A DNA stretch of 8,087 nucleotides, taken from Cyclobacteriaceae bacterium (GTDB lineage: Bacteria; Bacteroidota; Bacteroidia; Cytophagales; Cyclobacteriaceae). Positions 5,841 to 8,087 of this stretch are shown piece by piece. A program made the position numbers and the translations under genes. The DNA lies in assembly GCA_025358195.1 (NCBI GenBank), contig JANYKP010000250.1:1-8087 (forward strand). Direction: 5' to 3'. Below the pieces are notes generated by a model, which was not told where the DNA came from, did no database searches, and saw only the letters and a program-made list of their open reading frames with translations. The first letter of the stretch is position 1. Every line of letters starts with the position of its first letter.

Positions 5841-6124
5841 TGGGAAGGTCAGTTAAAAAAGGTCCATACCTCGATGCACGCCTTGCGAAAAAGGTGAGCA
5901 CGATGGAGCAGTCAGGTAAAAAATCCGTGATCAAAACATGGTCACGGAGAAGTACAATTACACCTGACCTCATAGGATTCACATTTGCTGTACACAACGG
6001 CAATAAGTTTATCCCCGTGTATGTCACGGAGAATATGGTAGGGCACAAGCTGGGCGAATTTGCACCCACCCGCACTTTCAAAGGCCATACTGGAAACAAC
6101 AAGGCAGAAGCTTCTGCTAAATAA
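5840..6124 (+). CDS. rpsS: 30S ribosomal protein S19 (uS19)
   Basis: 94 residues, a normal S19. It begins MGRSVKKGPYLDARLAKKV, matching the family R-S-x-K-K-G-P-[FY] opening. IKTWSRRSTITPDLIGFTFAVHNG (about 35-57) and HKLGEFAPTRTFKGH (74-88) are hallmark motifs. S19 pairs with S13 in the small-subunit head near the A-site tRNA and contributes to intersubunit contacts. Start and stop fit tightly: the ATG shares its A with the rplB TAA (TAATG), and rplV follows 10 bases after the stop. It is the only gene in the operon with a strong AGGAGG. Confidence 0.97.
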   Translation: MGRSVKKGPYLDARLAKKVSTMEQSGKKSVIKTWSRRSTITPDLIGFTFAVHNGNKFIPVYVTENMVGHKLGEFAPTRTFKGHTGNNKAEASAK

Positions 6125-6134
6125 TAGTTGAATC

Positions 6135-6605
6135 ATGGAAGCAACAGAAAAGAAGATAAAGCGGTCGGTTAAGAAGCGTGAGAAACTCAAGGCGGTAAAA
6201 GATGCTGCCAAAACAGGTCCCGCGACTGCCCATCTGCATGACGTTCCCACCTCACCCCGCAAAATGCGCCTGGTCGCAGACCTCATTCGTGGTGAACGTG
6301 TAGCAAAGGCGTTGAATGTACTTAAGTACGAAGCCAAGCATCCGGCCGAGAGAATGGAGAAGTTGTTGATGTCAGCGATTTCGAATTGGGAAATAAAGAA
6401 CAAGGATGTGAAGTTGGAAGAGGCGGACTTATTTGTAAAAGAAGTGTATGTGGGGGGTGGACGTATGCTGAAGAGATTACGCCCGGCACCGCAGGGTCGC
6501 GCACACCGCGTGCGCAAGCGTTCGAATCATGTCACCCTGGTGGTGGATAGAATGCCAGTACAATTGACGGAAACAAAAAAGGTTGAAAAAGAAACCAAGG
6601 CATAA
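6135..6605 (+). CDS. rplV: 50S ribosomal protein L22 (uL22) with Lys-rich N-terminal extension
   Basis: 156 residues against about 110-135 in most bacteria. The L22 core starts at about residue 33 (HLHDVPTSPRKMRLVADLIR) and contains the long beta-hairpin (about 103-137, EVYVGGGRMLKRLRPAPQGR to SNHVTLVV) that lines the exit tunnel opposite L4 and is the site of macrolide-resistance mutations. Residues 1-32 are an added, strongly basic helix-prone segment (KKIKRSVKKREKLKAVKDAAK), and the last roughly 15 residues (QLTETKKVEKETKA) form a charged tail. The ATG at 6135 is the first in frame after rpsS. No in-frame ATG, GTG or TTG fits a core-only start, since the first internal Met is M44, beyond the conserved start of the core, so the extension is probably translated. 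The stop TAA overlaps the rpsC ATG by one base. Confidence 0.95.
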   Translation: MEATEKKIKRSVKKREKLKAVKDAAKTGPATAHLHDVPTSPRKMRLVADLIRGERVAKALNVLKYEAKHPAERMEKLLMSAISNWEIKNKDVKLEEADLFVKEVYVGGGRMLKRLRPAPQGRAHRVRKRSNHVTLVVDRMPVQLTETKKVEKETKA

Positions 6606-7438
6606 TGGGACAAAAAATTAATCCTGTCGGCTTCCGCCTCGGCATCGTTCGTGGTTGGGACTCTAACTGGTTCGGCGGAAAGACATTTTCCGATAAACTG
6701 GTGGAAGACCAGAGGATCAGAAAGTACATCGATGCACGCATTCAAAAGGGCGGTATCGCAAAGGTGGTGATTGAACGCACCATCAAGCGTATTACCCTGA
6801 CGATTCACACAGCCCGACCGGGAGTGGTGATTGGAAAAGGCGGCACAGAAGTCGATAAGATTAAAGAAGAATTAAAAAAACTCACGGGCAAAGATGTTCA
6901 GATCAACATCTTCGAGATCAAGCGTCCTGAATTGGATGCAAGATTGGTGGGGGAATCAATCGCCCAGCAGCTGGAGGCCCGCATTTCGTATCGCAGGGCG
7001 ATGAAGCAATCCATCGCGTCTTCCATGCGAGTTGGAGCAGAGGGTATTAAAATCAAATTATCCGGTCGTCTGGCAGGTGCCGACATGGCCCGGACTGAGC
7101 AATATAAGGAAGGAAGAATACCACTGCATACACTGCGCGCTGATATTGACTACGCCATCTCAGAAGCACAGACCGTGTATGGCAAGATCGGAATCAAAGT
7201 ATGGATTTTTAAAGGCGAGATTTTTGGCAAACGCGACTTATCGCCAAACATCGGTATCGTATCCCAGGGAGAAAACAAAGGCCAGGGAGGCGGCGGACCG
7301 AGAAGAGGTGGCGAGCGTGGCGAACGCAGAAGCGACAATCGGGGCGACCGTGGGGGTGACAGAAGAGGCGGTGGCGGAGGCAGAGGTGGTGAGAACCGTG
7401 GTGGCGGAGGTGGTGCTGCACGAGGTGGAAGAAGATAA
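6605..7438 (+). CDS. rpsC: 30S ribosomal protein S3 (uS3) with C-terminal Gly/Arg-rich tail
   Basis: 277 residues against about 230 in E. coli. The start MGQKINPVGFRLGI is the family signature. The type II KH domain (about 40-110) carries V-I-G-K-G-G (75-80) with the GxxG loop at 77-80, followed by the S3 C-terminal domain (SYRRAMKQSIASSMRVGAEG, KLSGRLAGADMARTE, GVKVWIF-like GIKVWIFKGEIFG) ending near 214. Residues about 222-277 form an extra low-complexity tail: from 226 on, 25 of 52 residues are Gly and 14 are Arg, with many RGG and GGR units. S3 forms the mRNA entry site and helicase with S4 and S5; a flexible cationic tail there could touch incoming mRNA, which is inference. Translation is coupled to rplV by TAATG. 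A 30-base gap to rplP follows. Confidence 0.96.
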   Translation: MGQKINPVGFRLGIVRGWDSNWFGGKTFSDKLVEDQRIRKYIDARIQKGGIAKVVIERTIKRITLTIHTARPGVVIGKGGTEVDKIKEELKKLTGKDVQINIFEIKRPELDARLVGESIAQQLEARISYRRAMKQSIASSMRVGAEGIKIKLSGRLAGADMARTEQYKEGRIPLHTLRADIDYAISEAQTVYGKIGIKVWIFKGEIFGKRDLSPNIGIVSQGENKGQGGGGPRRGGERGERRSDNRGDRGGDRRGGGGGRGGENRGGGGGAARGGRR

Positions 7439-7452
7439 AAGAAGGAACGATT

Positions 7453-7465
7453 AAAATAGGTTTCA
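7453..7465 (+). promoter_or_regulatory. Translation-initiation element AAAATAGGTTTCA before rplP
   Basis: This is the second copy of the 13-base word seen upstream of rplC, again ending three bases before the ATG. It sits in the 30-base gap between rpsC and rplP, the widest gap in the operon, where coupling by overlap is not available. I see no promoter in this gap. Confidence 0.45.
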
Positions 7466-7468
7466 GCG

Positions 7469-7894
7469 ATGTTACAACCGAAGCGTACAAAATACAGGAA
7501 ATCACAGAAAGGCCGCGTCAAAGGAATGGCAACACGCGGACATACTATTGCCTTTGGGTCCTTTGGCTTAAAAGCTATCGAGATGGGATTGCTCACAGCA
7601 CGTCAGTTGGAGGCAGCTCGTATCGCTGTGACACGGGCGATGAAGCGAGAAGGTCAGGTATGGATCAGGGTGTTTCCTGACAAGCCGATAACAAGGAAGC
7701 CTGCTGAAGTACGTATGGGTAAAGGTAAAGGCGCTCCTGAATATTGGGTGGCTGCCGTAAAACCCGGAACCATCCTTTTCGAAGCAGGTGGTGTAACACG
7801 GGCAGTGGCTCTGGAGGCCTTGAAACTGGCCGATGGTAAGCTTCCGATTAAGACACGATTTGTAGTACGAAGAGACTACGTAGAACAACAATAA
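7469..7894 (+). CDS. rplP: 50S ribosomal protein L16 (uL16)
   Basis: 141 residues, slightly longer than the 136 of E. coli and typical for Bacteroidota. It begins MLQPKRTKYRKSQKGR, the invariant opening, and continues with FGSFGLKAIEMGLLTARQ (29-46), IRVFPDKPITRKPAEVRMGKGKG (66-88) and EYWVAAVKPG. L16 is essential for a functional A site and binds the central protuberance side of 23S rRNA. R82 aligns with the E. coli arginine (R81) that the oxygenase RoxA/YcfD hydroxylates, so the target residue is present, though an enzyme is not visible here. The C-terminus KLPIKTRFVVRRDYVEQQ is standard. rpmC starts 4 bases after the stop. Confidence 0.97.
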   Translation: MLQPKRTKYRKSQKGRVKGMATRGHTIAFGSFGLKAIEMGLLTARQLEAARIAVTRAMKREGQVWIRVFPDKPITRKPAEVRMGKGKGAPEYWVAAVKPGTILFEAGGVTRAVALEALKLADGKLPIKTRFVVRRDYVEQQ

Positions 7895-7898
7895 GCGT

Positions 7899-8087
7899 AT
7901 GAAGAGCACGGAAATTAAAGACCTGAACCTTGATGAGCTGAAAGAGAAACTTGGCAGCGAAAAAGAATCGTTGCGCAAAATGAAGTTTGCCCATCAAGTA
8001 TCGTCGATTGAAAACCCGATGAAAATAAAAGAGACGCGCAGGCTTATTGCTCGGATCAACACCGTATTGCGACAAAAAGAAACGCAA
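7899..8087 (+). CDS. rpmC: 50S ribosomal protein L29 (uL29), cut by right edge
   Basis: From the ATG at 7899 the frame stays open for 63 codons to the window edge. The product starts MKSTEIKDLNLDELKEKLGS and continues KESLRKMKFAHQVSSIENPM, then KETRRLIARINTVLRQKE. These match the two antiparallel helices of L29: the E-L-x-x-K-L opening, the L-R-x-x-F-x-x-Q turn (here LRKMKFAHQ), and the I-R/I-A-R-I-x-T second helix. L29 lies beside L23 at the tunnel exit. Usual length is 60-70 residues, so only a few codons and the stop are missing. Its position after rplP is canonical, and rpsQ would be expected next. Confidence 0.93.
   Translation, partial: MKSTEIKDLNLDELKEKLGSEKESLRKMKFAHQVSSIENPMKIKETRRLIARINTVLRQKETQ

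Noticed and set aside
5942..6517. Minus-strand 191-codon open frame across rpsS and rplV
   Set aside because: It is antisense to two well-conserved ribosomal genes, with no recognisable domain.
7032..7454. Plus-strand 140-codon open frame overlapping rpsC in another frame
   Set aside because: It lies fully across the conserved S3 coding sequence, and its composition in the second half simply reflects the tail repeats shifted by one base.
7150..7596. Minus-strand open frame of 148 codons with long Pro runs opposite rpsC
   Set aside because: It is the complement of the Gly/Arg-rich S3 tail; GC-rich repeats leave the opposite strand free of stops. No start context or family resemblance.

Overview
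The window looks like a Bacteroidota chromosome, probably order Cytophagales. Three things point there. A perfect TTG-N19-TAnnTTTG promoter (the Bacteroidota sigma-A type) precedes the ribosomal protein operon, and a matching -7 box precedes the minus-strand gene pair. Most genes lack a clear Shine-Dalgarno sequence. The L3, L16, L22, S3 and epimerase sequences read as Bacteroidota versions. The family-level placement is inference from memory of protein sequences; no search was possible.

Left part (1-729, minus strand): a small exported protein with a lipocalin-like look (310-729) is followed, with a one-base stop/start overlap, by the N-terminal 103 codons of rlmN, the 23S rRNA/tRNA adenine-C2 methyltransferase, which runs off the left edge. 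The divergent region 730-900 holds a likely -7 box for this pair.

Middle part (901-3345, plus strand): a DUF1611/DgcN-type P-loop protein and an enolase-superfamily dipeptide epimerase/DgcA-like protein lie in the same direction, separated by a 208-bp gap that carries an interspersed repeat rich in inverted CGCAGAT/ATCTGCG words. The pair resembles the DgcN-DgcA D-glutamate catabolic module (N-acetylation of D-Glu, then racemisation). It could equally be a murein-peptide (L-Ala-D/L-Glu) epimerase with an associated enzyme. A rho-independent terminator closes this unit.

Right part (3357-8087, plus strand): promoter, a 5' leader with a 7-bp hairpin, then nine S10-operon genes in canonical order: rplC, rplD, rplW, rplB, rpsS, rplV, rpsC, rplP and rpmC (cut by the right edge). 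The expected first gene, rpsJ, is absent from its usual place before rplC, and the operon has its own promoter instead. Three of the eight junctions are stop/start overlaps (TGATG or TAATG), implying translational coupling. Oddities are a Gly/Arg-rich tail on S3, a Lys-rich N-terminal extension on L22, a 13-nt motif shared by the rplC and rplP upstream regions at identical spacing, and a full AGGAGG before rpsS.

Nothing here is clearly a new defence, mobile or CRISPR system. The most interesting leads are the D-glutamate-type module and the operon leader/translation signals.
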